Source: Negativicutes bacterium (GTDB lineage: Bacteria; Bacillota; Negativicutes; Anaeromusales; Anaeromusaceae). Taken from it: 64,000 nucleotides of DNA. Location: NCBI GenBank assembly GCA_009929485.1, contig SAAJ01000007.1, forward strand, positions 1 through 64,000. Reading direction: 5' to 3'. Positions within the stretch are counted from its first letter, which is position 1; every line of letters starts with the position of its first letter. A program made the position numbers and the translations under genes. The notes beneath the pieces were generated by a model. It saw nothing but the letters and a program-made list of their open reading frames with translations. It made no database searches and was not told the DNA's origin. Of this stretch, positions 1 to 8,919 are shown in pieces.

Positions 1-135
1 TAATTGGACTTGCTTTGGATTAGATTTTCAAAATGCCCGTGCCAAGGTTTAGTTGTGGAATTTTATTCGATGGATTTAAGGACTTTATGAGAACACTCCC
101 TATACTCTTGTTCAAAACCCGTCACTTCTCTGGAT

Positions 136-2208
136 TTAGGTGACTGGTTCTTCTTTTTTTGTAGAAGCAATCAACGTTTCCGCCAGCTTATTCGGAACCT
201 CTTCATAATGCGAGAACTCCATATCGAAGGAGCCGCGTCCCTGGGTCATAGAACGCAAATCAATGGCATAACGGAAGAGCTCCGCCTGGGGCGCCTGCGC
301 CTTAACCAGGCTTTTTCCCTGCCCAATTGGCTCCATGCCAAGCACGCGCCCTCGTTTGCTGTTCAAATCCCCGATCACATCGCCCATGCAGTTCTCCGGC
401 ACCTTCACTTCTACATTGCAAATAGGCTCCAACAAAACCGGCTTAGCCTGCAATACGCCTTTTTTCAAAGCCATGCCGCTAGCTACCTTAAAAGCCATTT
501 CCGAAGAATCCACTGTATGATACGAGCCATCATACAACGTTACTTTTACATCCACAAGAGGAAAGCCAGCTAATACGCCGCCCATCATGGCGTCGCGCAC
601 GCCTTTTTCTACTGCGGGAACATACTGTCGGGGCACAGAGCCGCCAAAAATCGAATCAACGAATTCAAAATTCCGTCCCGGCGGCAAGGGATCTAATTGC
701 AGCCACACATGACCATACTGCCCATGACCGCCGCTTTGTTTTTTATGTTTTCCTTCCACTTTTACGGTGCTGCGAATAGTCTCCCGATAAGGAACTTTCG
801 GCGTTTTTACCACAACCTCTACGCCAAATTTCCGTTTCATCCGCTCGGCCATAATATCTAAATGCAATTCGCCAATACCGCTAAGAAGCAATTGACCGCC
901 TTCGCCGGTTTTAGAGGTGCGCAAGGTAGGATCCTCGTCGCGCATCCTGGCTAACGCGCCCCCCAGCTTATCTTCATCTCCTTTGTTCTTAGCCGCAATC
1001 GCCACCGTATACATAGCCTTGGGATATTCGATAGGCTCGAATAAAATAGGCTGTTCTTTACTGCACAGACTGTCCCCTGTAGCCGTTTCCTGCATCTTGG
1101 CCACCACTACGATATCGCCGGCATACGCCGTGGTCAGTTGCTCTTGCTGTTTGCCGCGCATGGTGAAAATATTGCCAATGCGTTCACTTTTTTCCTTGCT
1201 TGCATTATACAGAGTGCTGTCCGGTTTCAAAGAACCCGAAAAAACGCGCAGGAAACTTAAACGACCCACAAAAGGATCAGCCGTCGTTTTAAAAACTAAG
1301 GCCGAAAACGGATCGTTCGCCACACGTTCCACCGGCTCCTCGTTGCGCGGATCGGTTCCCAAAACGCTGCGCTGCGCTCCGGCCGGAACATACTTAGTGA
1401 TACCGTCTAAAAGCTGCTGCACCCCCATGTTGCGCTGCGCGGAACCGCAAAAAATCGGAAACAACTCCGCTTTGGCGATGCCACGTTGCAACGCTCCATA
1501 CAATTCTTCAGACGTCAACTCGGTACCTTCCAGGTATTTATTCAGTAAGGCGTCATCGGTCTCGGCAATCGTTTCCAGCGCCCCTTGCCGTACATCTTCA
1601 AGAACGCTTGCCAATGCGACAGGAACTGGCCCTTCTGTCAATTTGCCTTCTATAAGCAAATAAGCCTTGCCGCTCAACACATCGATGATGCCGGAAAATT
1701 CATCTTCAGCGCCTATAGGCCAAAATAAAGGTATAGCCCGTTGGCTAAGTTTTTCTTTAATCTCCGCAACCGCTCCTGCAAAATCTGCATTCTCGCGGTC
1801 CATTTTATTAACAAATAGCAATCTCGGCAACCCTTCGCTGCCAGCAAAACGCCAGACTTTTTCCGTGTCCACTTCCACTCCGGATGCCGCACAGAGAACT
1901 ACTACCGCTGCATCCACCGCACGAAGAGCGCCTTTCACATCGGCAACAAAATCTGCATAACCAGGAGTGTCCAAAAAGGTAATTTTCCCGCCCTGCCACT
2001 CACAAGGCGCCAAGGCAGTGCTGATCGTAACTTTGCGCTTGATTTCCTCAGGTTCATAATCGGTGGTGGAATTCCCCTCATCTACGCGGCCCAGGCGAGT
2101 TACTGCACCAGCGGTGAATAGGATTGCTTCCGCCAGAGACGTCTTGCCTGCGCCGCCATGTGAGATGAGGCTAACACTCCTGAGCTTGTCGCTTTGATAC
2201 TCTTTCAC
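136..2208 (-). CDS. Elongation factor G paralogue (EF-G-like GTPase)
   Basis: A translational GTPase of 690 aa with the full EF-G layout: G domain, domain II, domain III, a domain-IV stretch (around residues 480-600) and a domain V. The P-loop reads SHGGAGKTSL near residue 16 instead of the AHIDAGKTT of canonical EF-G; DTPGYADF and NKMDREN follow. This P-loop and the shorter switch regions point to the EF-G-like (FusA2) subfamily rather than the housekeeping translocase. No rpsL, rpsG or tuf is adjacent, which also argues for a paralogue. The start is GTG with a GGGGG-type SD at about 2215-2220. It probably acts in the cytoplasm on ribosomes; whether it drives translocation, recycling or another step cannot be read from sequence. 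Confidence 0.88.
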   Translation of the reverse strand: MKEYQSDKLRSVSLISHGGAGKTSLAEAILFTAGAVTRLGRVDEGNSTTDYEPEEIKRKVTISTALAPCEWQGGKITFLDTPGYADFVADVKGALRAVDAAVVVLCAASGVEVDTEKVWRFAGSEGLPRLLFVNKMDRENADFAGAVAEIKEKLSQRAIPLFWPIGAEDEFSGIIDVLSGKAYLLIEGKLTEGPVPVALASVLEDVRQGALETIAETDDALLNKYLEGTELTSEELYGALQRGIAKAELFPIFCGSAQRNMGVQQLLDGITKYVPAGAQRSVLGTDPRNEEPVERVANDPFSALVFKTTADPFVGRLSFLRVFSGSLKPDSTLYNASKEKSERIGNIFTMRGKQQEQLTTAYAGDIVVVAKMQETATGDSLCSKEQPILFEPIEYPKAMYTVAIAAKNKGDEDKLGGALARMRDEDPTLRTSKTGEGGQLLLSGIGELHLDIMAERMKRKFGVEVVVKTPKVPYRETIRSTVKVEGKHKKQSGGHGQYGHVWLQLDPLPPGRNFEFVDSIFGGSVPRQYVPAVEKGVRDAMMGGVLAGFPLVDVKVTLYDGSYHTVDSSEMAFKVASGMALKKGVLQAKPVLLEPICNVEVKVPENCMGDVIGDLNSKRGRVLGMEPIGQGKSLVKAQAPQAELFRYAIDLRSMTQGRGSFDMEFSHYEEVPNKLAETLIASTKKEEPVT

Positions 2209-2377
2209 ACAAATACCCCCTTGTTTTTTGCGTTATCGTAAAAACAGTACTAAACAAAGGATTTCATGGTACGAGCAATTACCTTATGTTCCAACCATCA
2301 TACTCATAGAAGATATTTTTTAAATTCTCTGTTAAATGCAAATTTTCCTGCTGCGCTTTTCCGATTTTATGGAAAAT

Positions 2378-2419
2378 AAAGACCCTGCTTGCAGAATTAT
2401 TTTCTGCAGGCAGGGTCTT
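2378..2419 (-). terminator. Intrinsic terminator of the 5.0-2.4 kb minus operon
   Basis: AAGACCCTGC arms form a long hairpin with a matching CTGCA inner stem. On the minus strand it is followed by TTTATTTTCC. It lies just beyond the adenosyltransferase stop codon and closes that operon. Confidence 0.85.
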
Positions 2420-2439
2420 GCGTCCTTAACTAACTAAAG

Positions 2440-2946
2440 CTATTTTCCGGCTACTTCCGCTTCAAAGCGAGCCATCACAAAGCATAAATCAGAAATCCGG
2501 TTCAATACAATACCAATCGTTTCCGATGCAGCTTCGCTACGCCGCAAACGCACAAACTGGCGCTCCGCCCGCCGCGTAACGGTCCGCGCCAAATCCAGCG
2601 CGGCGGCGGCTATCGTGTCGCCAGGAATAATAAAAGAACTCAACGGCGGCAGTTGCGCTTGAAAACGATCAATAGCCGCCTCCAGCTTACTGACTTCCTC
2701 CGGTTTCACATAGACAGCGCCATCGACGCTGGCCATTTCGGCCATCACTAGCATGAGCAGCTTCTGCACCGCCAGCGTAGTTTCCTTCACTTCCTCCGCT
2801 ACCGCCTGCGCCCGCGCCAAACCCAAAGCCGAGCTGATTTCGTCAACCGAGCCATAGGCCTCCACGCGCAAACAATCCTTATCCACCCGCTCGCCGCTCA
2901 AAAGCGCTGTCGTACCTTTGTCCCCAGTTTTCGTATATACGCTCAT
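2440..2946 (-). CDS. PduO-type cob(I)yrinic acid a,c-diamide adenosyltransferase
   Basis: Transfers the 5'-deoxyadenosyl group from ATP to cob(I)alamin to make coenzyme B12. The N terminus MSVYTKTGDKGTTALLSGERV is the ATP-binding signature of the PduO/ATR family, and the C-terminal RRAERQFVRLRR and LNRISDLCFVMAR segments match the helical active-site region. The product is 168 aa, close to the usual ATR length. The start at 2946 is preferred over a longer frame reaching into ndk because a perfect AGGAGG lies just upstream. It is the last gene of a four-gene minus operon (peptidase, carbonic anhydrase, ndk, this gene) and is followed by a strong terminator. Confidence 0.92.
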   Translation of the reverse strand: MSVYTKTGDKGTTALLSGERVDKDCLRVEAYGSVDEISSALGLARAQAVAEEVKETTLAVQKLLMLVMAEMASVDGAVYVKPEEVSKLEAAIDRFQAQLPPLSSFIIPGDTIAAAALDLARTVTRRAERQFVRLRRSEAASETIGIVLNRISDLCFVMARFEAEVAGK

Positions 2947-2950
2947 CGTA

Positions 2951-3370
2951 CTATACCTCCTGCTTTTTATATTCTGTAAAAAAGCGCGCAATCTCTACAC
3001 TAGCGCTGTTCGGACTATCCGAAGCATGCACCGCGTTTTCCGTTACATTTAACGCATAATCGCCGCGAATTGTCCCAGCTCCCGCTTGCAACGGATCGGT
3101 AGCGCCCACAAGGCGTCGCACTTGTTCTACGGCCCGCGGCCCCGCCAAAACAATAGCCACTATCGGCCCTGACAGAATGTATGCGGCAAGCTCTGGAAAA
3201 AACGCTTTTTCCACATGTTCCTGATAATGCTCCCGCACTAAAGCTTCGTCAAAGTTCAGCATGCGCAGAGCCGCTACTTGCAAACCCTTTTGCTCAAAGC
3301 GGCTCAAAATAGCGCCGCAGAGTCCGCGCCGCACCGCATCAGGTTTTAAAAGCACTAGTGTCTTTTCCAT
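2951..3370 (-). CDS. ndk: Nucleoside diphosphate kinase
   Basis: Balances NTP and dNTP pools by phosphoryl transfer through a phosphohistidine. The N terminus (EKTLVLLKPDAVRRGL), the GPIVAIVLAG core and the active-site block NAVHASDSPNSAS, with the catalytic His, are all visible. At 139 aa it is of normal length. AAGGAG precedes the ATG. The gene is tightly packed: 7 bp after the carbonic anhydrase gene and 4 bp before the adenosyltransferase start. Confidence 0.95.
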   Translation of the reverse strand: MEKTLVLLKPDAVRRGLCGAILSRFEQKGLQVAALRMLNFDEALVREHYQEHVEKAFFPELAAYILSGPIVAIVLAGPRAVEQVRRLVGATDPLQAGAGTIRGDYALNVTENAVHASDSPNSASVEIARFFTEYKKQEV

Positions 3371-3377
3371 GCGCGCT

Positions 3378-3905
3378 TCACTCCTTGCTATGCATATATT
3401 TTGCCGCCAACTCTACATAAGATTGAGCCGACGCCTGCAAAGCGGCAATATCTTCTTCTGTCAGAGAACGAACCACCTTAGCCGGTGAGCCCATTACCAA
3501 TGAACCAGGAGGAATCACTTTTCGCTCCGGCACCAAGGAACCAGCAGCAACTATACAATTATCGCCAATCTCACAATAGCTCAACAAAATAGCGCCCATA
3601 CCGATAAGACAATTATTCCCCACCTTGCAGCCATGCACAATCGCATTATGACCTACGGTAACATCCCGGCCAATAATGGCCGGATAATCATGCATAACAT
3701 GCACGGTACTGTTATCTTGAATATTGGTATTGGCTCCAATAAAAATAGGGTGCACATCGCCTCGCAGCACGGCATTGTGCCAAATATTCACATTGTCTTC
3801 CAAGGTTACATCCCCAATTACCCGCGCGCCATTCGCCACAAACACATTCTGGCCCAATTGAGGCGTCTTGCCTGCAAAGGCTTCCAGCGTATCGTTTTTA
3901 CTCAT
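3378..3905 (-). CDS. Gamma-class carbonic anhydrase-like hexapeptide-repeat protein
   Basis: A left-handed beta-helix protein of 175 aa with successive hexapeptide turns (IGDVTLEDNVNIW, IGANTNIQDNS, IGRDVTVGHNA, VGNNCLIGMGA). The trimer-interface metal ligands of gamma-carbonic anhydrases are present as HVMHDYPA and HNAIVHGC. Such proteins bind Zn or Fe and may hydrate CO2, although many YrdA/PaaY-type members have no proven activity. The start codon overlaps the stop of the upstream peptidase gene, so the two are translationally coupled. No signal peptide is present, so it is cytoplasmic. Confidence 0.88.
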   Translation of the reverse strand: MSKNDTLEAFAGKTPQLGQNVFVANGARVIGDVTLEDNVNIWHNAVLRGDVHPIFIGANTNIQDNSTVHVMHDYPAIIGRDVTVGHNAIVHGCKVGNNCLIGMGAILLSYCEIGDNCIVAAGSLVPERKVIPPGSLVMGSPAKVVRSLTEEDIAALQASAQSYVELAAKYMHSKE

Positions 3906-4981
3906 CGTTCTAACAGCTCCTCATATTGTTTCTGGTCCAGCTTGCGCAGTGCGGCGCAAAGCAATTGCACCGCCGACTCATAGTCTTTGCGATGAATAAT
4001 GCCATGGTGACTATGAATGTACCGCGTCGGTACGCTCAACACCAAACTAGGCACGCCGTCCCCATAGAGATGTACCTTGCCGGCATCGGTACCGCCCCCT
4101 TCGGAAAAGCCCAGCTGAAAGGGAATCTTCTCCTTTTCCGCCATCTCCATTACCCAGTTGCGCAATGGAGTGTGCGGGATCATGGAGGCGTCATAAAAAG
4201 TAACCGCCACGCCCTGCCCCAATTTAGTCGATGCTTGTTCCGGCGTTACCCCCGGCGTGTCTCCGGCTACGCAGGTATCAATGATAAACGCGAGATCCGG
4301 TTTAATAGCCGCAGCGCTCGTCTGGGCGCCACGCAAGCCCACTTCTTCCTGAACTGTACCAGCGCCATAAACTTCATTGGGATGCTTCTCTTTGCTCAGC
4401 TGCAAAAGCACATCCGCCATAATAGCGCAGCCCACCCGATTATCCCAAGCCTTGCCTATTAAAAAATCCGGGTTAGCCATAATGGCAAATTCACCCTGCG
4501 GCACGACCGGATCTCCCGGACGAATGCCAAAGATTTCCTTGGCTTCTTTTTCATCAGCAGCGCCTACATCAATATACATATCCTTGCGATCTACAAGCTT
4601 TTTTCGTTCTTCAGGGCTTAAAATATGCGGCGGTTTACTGCCCACCACGCCGGGAATGCGAGCGCCTTTAGAGGACAGCACCATAACCCGCTGTCCCAGC
4701 ATGACATGATCCCACCAACCTCCCAGATTGGTAAATTTCAAAAAGCCTTCTTTCGTAATATGCTTTACCAAAAAGCCAATTTCATCCATATGCGCCGCCA
4801 GCATAATCTTTGGACCGCCTTGACCTCCATGGGCTCGAAAAAGAACGCTCCCTGTTTTATCATAGAAAATCTCGCTGCATCCAGCCAATTTTTCCTTCAA
4901 CAGTTCCTTTACTTCACCTTCAAAACCGGATACGCCATCCGCCTCCGACAACTGTTTCAACCACTGTACTTGCTCATCCAT
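3902..4981 (-). CDS. M42-family metalloaminopeptidase
   Basis: A cytoplasmic di-metal aminopeptidase of the M42 (TET-like) family, 359 aa. The first metal His and catalytic Asp lie in LAAHMDEIGFLV near residue 60. KAWDNRVGCA carries the bridging Asp, VQEEVGLRGA the catalytic Glu and metal Glu, and the C-terminal SHHGIIHRKD the last metal His. Members usually form dodecamers that trim short peptides. The ATG has AAGGAGGAG upstream. First gene of the operon running down to the adenosyltransferase. Confidence 0.93.
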   Translation of the reverse strand: MDEQVQWLKQLSEADGVSGFEGEVKELLKEKLAGCSEIFYDKTGSVLFRAHGGQGGPKIMLAAHMDEIGFLVKHITKEGFLKFTNLGGWWDHVMLGQRVMVLSSKGARIPGVVGSKPPHILSPEERKKLVDRKDMYIDVGAADEKEAKEIFGIRPGDPVVPQGEFAIMANPDFLIGKAWDNRVGCAIMADVLLQLSKEKHPNEVYGAGTVQEEVGLRGAQTSAAAIKPDLAFIIDTCVAGDTPGVTPEQASTKLGQGVAVTFYDASMIPHTPLRNWVMEMAEKEKIPFQLGFSEGGGTDAGKVHLYGDGVPSLVLSVPTRYIHSHHGIIHRKDYESAVQLLCAALRKLDQKQYEELLER

Positions 4982-5151
4982 AACTGCTCCTCCTTACAAT
5001 TGCTCTGCGTATACATAGTATTTGAACATAGTCTCGCAAAAATCCTGCCATCCCGCAGCTTCCGGCAGGAAAATTCCTTTGCGTAACCGAAATGGATAGT
5101 GTTCAAATTATTATAAAGCCCACTTTGGCCAATAATAGGAGATGTTCAGGT

Positions 5152-5628
5152 TTGAATAGATATCGCTTCCAAGTCATTTGCTGCCTTTTTCTCTATATTG
5201 CGGCGCTTGGTTTTGCCTATGCTTACTGCAGCTATGATATCCAACGTTATCAAAGCGCCTTAATGGCTCCTGCAGCGCAGCCGCCGCCAACGCCGCAGGA
5301 AGAAGAATACTGGCAAGCGGAGCAACTACGTCTGCAAGCGCAAGTTATCAGACTGCGCGGCGAATACGAACGAGTGAAAGGCACCGTAGACGTCAATCGA
5401 GACTTTATTGAATGGTCCTTAAAAAAAGCGGAACAACGGGAGCTGGAACACTTCTTTTCTCCCAATCCCAAGCACACTCCACCGTTGCGAGAGCTGCAGC
5501 AGCGGATCGCCGACGCCCAGCGACAACGATTGGAGGTATTGACAAAAACCGCACTCTGGGGCGGTTTGGCACTCATCCTCGCCTTGGCATGTATGTTTGA
5601 GCACTACCGCAAGAATCGGCTTGCCTAA
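5152..5628 (+). CDS. Membrane protein with N- and C-terminal TM helices and a central coiled coil
   Basis: Unrecognised family, 158 aa from the preferred start. There is one hydrophobic helix near the N terminus (FQVICCLFLYIAALGFAYAY), a charged helical middle rich in Glu, Gln and Arg that should be a coiled coil, and a second helix near the C terminus (LWGGLALILALACMF) followed by a basic tail. The TTG at 5152 is chosen because AGGAG lies 9 nt upstream; the ATG at 5092 lacks any SD. The gene is monocistronic and ends at a strong terminator. Its function is unknown; the layout suggests a hairpin-like inner-membrane protein. Confidence 0.6.
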   Translation: MNRYRFQVICCLFLYIAALGFAYAYCSYDIQRYQSALMAPAAQPPPTPQEEEYWQAEQLRLQAQVIRLRGEYERVKGTVDVNRDFIEWSLKKAEQRELEHFFSPNPKHTPPLRELQQRIADAQRQRLEVLTKTALWGGLALILALACMFEHYRKNRLA

Positions 5629-5630
5629 AG

Positions 5631-5665
5631 ATCCCCCCTTTGCTAATGCATTGGGGGATTTTCTC
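5631..5665 (+). terminator. Intrinsic terminator
   Basis: ATCCCCC at 5631-5637 pairs with GGGGGAT at 5653-5659, followed by TTTTCT. It ends the small membrane-protein gene immediately before the arsR promoter. Confidence 0.8.
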
Positions 5666-5723
5666 TTGACAGATACCTTTATAAGAGTTATCCTTATATC
5701 GTAATAATCAGATATAGCGATAT
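5666..5723 (+). promoter_or_regulatory. Promoter and probable ArsR operator
   Basis: TTGACA (5666-5671), a 17-bp spacer and TATCCT (5689-5694) make a sigma-A promoter. Downstream, ATATCG (5696-5701) and CGATAT (5718-5723) form an inverted repeat with arms 22 bp apart, about two helical turns, covering the expected transcription start. This is a likely autoregulatory site for the ArsR protein encoded next. Confidence 0.65.
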
Positions 5724-5739
5724 GAAAGGAAAAGCGGCT

Positions 5740-6027
5740 ATGGATACAAATACAAAAGCCTATCTCGATTTGGCCGAGCTGTTAAAAGCCCTAGCCCACC
5801 CTTTGCGCCTATGCATAGTCCGCGGCCTGCTTCAAAAAGGCGGCTGCAATGTCTCGCATATGCAAGAATGCTTAGGAGCGCCGCAATCTACAATCTCGCA
5901 GCATCTCCAGAAATTGCGCGCCGCCGGTATTATCACAGGCACTCGCAAGGGCCTGGAAGTTCAATACCAAGTCAGCGACCCTATAGTAGTACAGCTTATC
6001 CATGTTTTATTCCCCGATTCCAAATAA
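5740..6027 (+). CDS. ArsR/SmtB-family winged-helix repressor
   Basis: A 95-aa winged-helix regulator. ALAHPLRLCIVRGLL is the N-terminal helix, APQSTISQHLQKLRAAGII the recognition helix, and a beta-wing with TGTRKGLEVQYQV follows. Cys residues occur in LRLCIV, GGCNVSH and MQECLG, so thiol or metal sensing is possible. In persulfide-sensing relatives (SqrR/BigR type) two such Cys form a polysulfide bridge. The ATG at 5740 is preferred to one at 5722 because AAAGGA lies directly before it. Position ahead of a sulfur-transfer fusion and a TSCPD gene suggests it represses them in response to reactive sulfur species; this is inferred from context. Confidence 0.9.
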   Translation: MDTNTKAYLDLAELLKALAHPLRLCIVRGLLQKGGCNVSHMQECLGAPQSTISQHLQKLRAAGIITGTRKGLEVQYQVSDPIVVQLIHVLFPDSK

Positions 6028-6081
6028 AATCGCCCACCAAGTGCGATTCTTAGTATGATAATCAACAAGGAGGTCTATTTT

Positions 6082-8532
6082 ATGAGTAAAAAAGTTCTAA
6101 TTGTTGGCGGCGTAGCCGGTGGCGCGTCTGCCGCCACCCGTTTGCGCCGTTTAGACGAGCATGCGGAAATTATCCTTTTCGAGCGGGATGAACATATTTC
6201 CTTCGCGAATTGCGGCCTGCCCTACTATATTGGCGAGACCATCCAGGAACGTGACAAGCTCCTGGTACAAACCCCAGCAGCCATGCAAGCTCGCTTTGCC
6301 ATTGACGTTCGCGTTTATAGCGAAGTTACCGCCATTGACCCGGCCAAAAAGACAGTTACCGTCTCCAGCCGCGACAAAGGCGTCTATGAAGAAAGCTATG
6401 ACGCCCTCGTTCTTTCTCCCGGCGCCAAGCCGATACGCCCTAATCTTCCCGGCATTGACAGTCCTCGCATCTTTTCTCTGCGCAACATCCCGGACACGGA
6501 TCGAATCAAAGAGTTCGTCGACCGCGAAGACAGCCGCCGCGTCGTCGTGATCGGCGGCGGGTTCATCGGTATCGAGATGGCGGAAAATTTACGCGAACGA
6601 GGCCTGGAAGTCAGCTTGGCGGAAGCAGCCCCGCACATTCTAGCGCCCTTCGACAGCGAGATGTCCATGCTGGCTGAAAAAGAGCTACTTGAAAATGGCG
6701 TTCAACTGTATTTAAACGATGGCGTCGCCTCCTTCGAAACCACAGATACAGGCATTACCGTCTCCCTGCAAAGCGGCGCCCGCTTAGAAGCCGATTTGGT
6801 TGTCTTGGCCATTGGCGTCATCCCGGACACGGCCTTTTTAAAAAGCAGCGGCATTCAACTAGGCTCGCGCGGCCATATTGTTGTTGATGAACACCTGCGC
6901 ACTAATCAGCCAGATATTTACGCCGTCGGCGACGCCATCGAAGTCATTGATTTCGTCAGCGGCCAGCCCACTGCAATCCCGCTTGCAGGTCCTGCGAACA
7001 AGCAAGGCCGCATCGCAGCGGATAATATCGCCGGTATCTCCAGCCGCTTTGCCGGCAGTCAGGGAACTTCCATCTTAAAAGTATTCAGCCTCACTGCCGC
7101 CGCTACTGGGAATAACGAGCGCACCCTGCAACGCCTAGGAAAGAGTTATCGTACCGTCTATGCCCACCCCAATTCGCATGCCTCTTACTATCCAGGCGCC
7201 CTGCCGCTGACGATGAAGCTGCTTTTCGATGACTCCGGCCGCATCTTGGGCGCCCAAGCCATAGGAATAGAAGGCGTAGATAAACGCATCGACGTTATTG
7301 CTACTGTAATACGCCTCAAAGGCACCATAACCGATCTGACCGAACTGGAGCTGGCTTACGCGCCGCCATATTCTTCCGCTAAAGACCCGGTCAATATGCT
7401 GGGTTTCATAGCTGAAAATATTCTTGCCGGCCTTACGGATGTCTTTACGCATGAACAGCTTCCTGCCTTTGATCCTAGCCAAACCATTTTACTCGATGTA
7501 AGCACTGAAGAAGAGTTTTTGATTGGCCATCTTCCCGGTTCATTGAACATTCCTGTCAACAACCTGCGTCAACGCATAGAAGAATTGGACAAGAACAAAC
7601 TTATCTTAACCTATTGCCGGGTTGGCCTGCGCGGTTACATCGCCGCCCGCATTCTAGCCCAGCATGGTTTTCGCGTGAAAAATATGATTGGAGGCTATAA
7701 AACAGCTACAGTACAAGTTCCTAACAAGCCTGCCGCCCCTTGCGGCGTCGAAATTGACGAAGAAACCCAAACCGTCCGCGAAGTAAAAGCGGAGCAAAAA
7801 AAAAACTATCGCTCCCTTAATGCCTGCGGACTCTCCTGCCCCGGCCCGCTGATGAAGGTCAAAACAACCTTGGATGACATGGATGAAGAAGAAATTTTAG
7901 AAATAACGGCTTCCGACCCAGGCTTTTCTGAAGATATTCGCGCCTGGTGCCACCGCACCGGCAATCGGCTCTTAGAATTAAAGAAAGAAAAAGGTATCAT
8001 CACGGCAGCCGTTCAAAAAGGCGGTGTAACCGCCCCCGCTTCTGCGCCGTCAGCAGCTGCCAAAGATAACAAAACCATCGTTGTCTTTAGCGGCGACCTG
8101 GATAAAGCCCTAGCCTCTTTCGTCATCGCTAACGGTGCGGCCGCCATGGGTAAAAAAGTGACCATGTTTTTCACCTTTTGGGGACTCAATATCTTGCGCA
8201 AGCCGGAAGACGTCCCTGTCGTTAAAGGCTTCATTGACCGCATGTTCGGCTGGATGATGCCTCGCGGCAGTACCAATTTAAAACTGTCCAACATGCATAT
8301 GTTGGGCATGGGCACGCAGCTTATGCGCAAAGTAATGAAAGATAAAAACATCGCCTCTTTGGAAGACTTAATGCACGCCGCCCAAAAATCCGATATTGAA
8401 ATCGTCGCCTGCCAGATGTCTATGGACGTTATGGGCATCCAAAAAGAAGAATTGCTTGACGGCGTGAAAATCGGCGGCGTCGGCTACTACCTCAACGAAG
8501 CCGAAGACGCTAATGTCAATCTCTTCATCTAA
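6082..8532 (+). CDS. CoA-disulfide reductase-like flavoprotein fused to rhodanese, TusA and DsrE domains
   Basis: A four-part fusion of 816 aa. Residues 1-445 form an FAD/NAD(P)H pyridine-nucleotide disulfide oxidoreductase of the CoA-disulfide reductase/NADH-polysulfide type: VGGVAGGASAATRLRR, single active-site Cys in NCGLPYYIG near residue 44, second GGGFIGIE dinucleotide site, and YAVGDA. A rhodanese domain follows with active Cys in LTYCRVGLRG near 511. A TusA domain has the CPGP signature (LNACGLSCPGPLMK) near 579-590. The last 155 residues form a DsrE/DsrF-like domain (VVFSGDLDKALASFVIANGAAAMGKKV). Together they should pass sulfane sulfur between thiols and reduce CoA persulfide or polysulfide in the cytoplasm. 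AAGGAGG fixes the start at 6082. It is bracketed by an ArsR gene and a TSCPD gene on the same strand. Confidence 0.93.
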   Translation: MSKKVLIVGGVAGGASAATRLRRLDEHAEIILFERDEHISFANCGLPYYIGETIQERDKLLVQTPAAMQARFAIDVRVYSEVTAIDPAKKTVTVSSRDKGVYEESYDALVLSPGAKPIRPNLPGIDSPRIFSLRNIPDTDRIKEFVDREDSRRVVVIGGGFIGIEMAENLRERGLEVSLAEAAPHILAPFDSEMSMLAEKELLENGVQLYLNDGVASFETTDTGITVSLQSGARLEADLVVLAIGVIPDTAFLKSSGIQLGSRGHIVVDEHLRTNQPDIYAVGDAIEVIDFVSGQPTAIPLAGPANKQGRIAADNIAGISSRFAGSQGTSILKVFSLTAAATGNNERTLQRLGKSYRTVYAHPNSHASYYPGALPLTMKLLFDDSGRILGAQAIGIEGVDKRIDVIATVIRLKGTITDLTELELAYAPPYSSAKDPVNMLGFIAENILAGLTDVFTHEQLPAFDPSQTILLDVSTEEEFLIGHLPGSLNIPVNNLRQRIEELDKNKLILTYCRVGLRGYIAARILAQHGFRVKNMIGGYKTATVQVPNKPAAPCGVEIDEETQTVREVKAEQKKNYRSLNACGLSCPGPLMKVKTTLDDMDEEEILEITASDPGFSEDIRAWCHRTGNRLLELKKEKGIITAAVQKGGVTAPASAPSAAAKDNKTIVVFSGDLDKALASFVIANGAAAMGKKVTMFFTFWGLNILRKPEDVPVVKGFIDRMFGWMMPRGSTNLKLSNMHMLGMGTQLMRKVMKDKNIASLEDLMHAAQKSDIEIVACQMSMDVMGIQKEELLDGVKIGGVGYYLNEAEDANVNLFI

Positions 8533-8570
8533 CTTTATAACTATAAAATTGTAAATAGGAGTTGCTGCAC

Positions 8571-8819
8571 ATGGAACGCTATATTCCCCAAGGAGTTTGT
8601 CCTAAAGAAATACAATTCAACATCGAAAACGGCACTGTAAAAGACGTCAATTTCATCGGCGGCTGCCCTGGAAATTTAAAAGCCATCAGTACTTTGATTG
8701 ACGGCATGCCTGTTGAGGAGGTAATTTCTAAATTCAAAGGAAATATTTGTCGCAACCAAACCTCCTGCGCTGACCAATTGGCCAAAGCGCTAGAGGAACG
8801 AATGCTTCAAAACCCCTAA
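8571..8819 (+). CDS. TSCPD-domain protein (TIGR03905-like)
   Basis: A small protein of 82 aa with PQGVCPKEIQFNIENGTV near the start, then FIGGCPGNLKAIS, and a C-terminal CRNQTSCADQLAKAL. The last block is the conserved Cys cluster that names the TSCPD domain, a piece also found at the C terminus of vitamin-B12-dependent ribonucleotide reductases. The role of the free-standing form is not established; the conserved Cys suggest metal or redox chemistry. AGGAG precedes the ATG. It follows the sulfur-transfer fusion by 38 bp and a bidirectional terminator comes after. A paralogue lies at 30438-30692. Confidence 0.88.
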   Translation: MERYIPQGVCPKEIQFNIENGTVKDVNFIGGCPGNLKAISTLIDGMPVEEVISKFKGNICRNQTSCADQLAKALEERMLQNP

Positions 8820-8870
8820 ACCCTTAAAATTTCAACGCACCTTGTTCTTTCTAGGAACAACGGCGCAAAA

Positions 8871-8917
8871 AGAAGGAGGCTTCAACCGTTTCACGGTCGA
8901 AGCCTCCTTCTTTTTGA
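8871..8917. terminator. Bidirectional intrinsic terminator
   Basis: AGAAGGAGGCTTCAACCG pairs with CGGTCGAAGCCTCCTTCT around a TTTCA loop, with a T-run on the plus side and a matching run on the minus side. It separates the convergent TSCPD and aminotransferase genes. Confidence 0.88.
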
Positions 8918-8919
8918 TT

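Noticed and set aside
917-1663. 248-codon plus-strand frame opposite the EF-G paralogue
   Set aside because: A shadow of a GC-rich conserved gene; composition is Ser/Pro/Arg-rich and without motifs.
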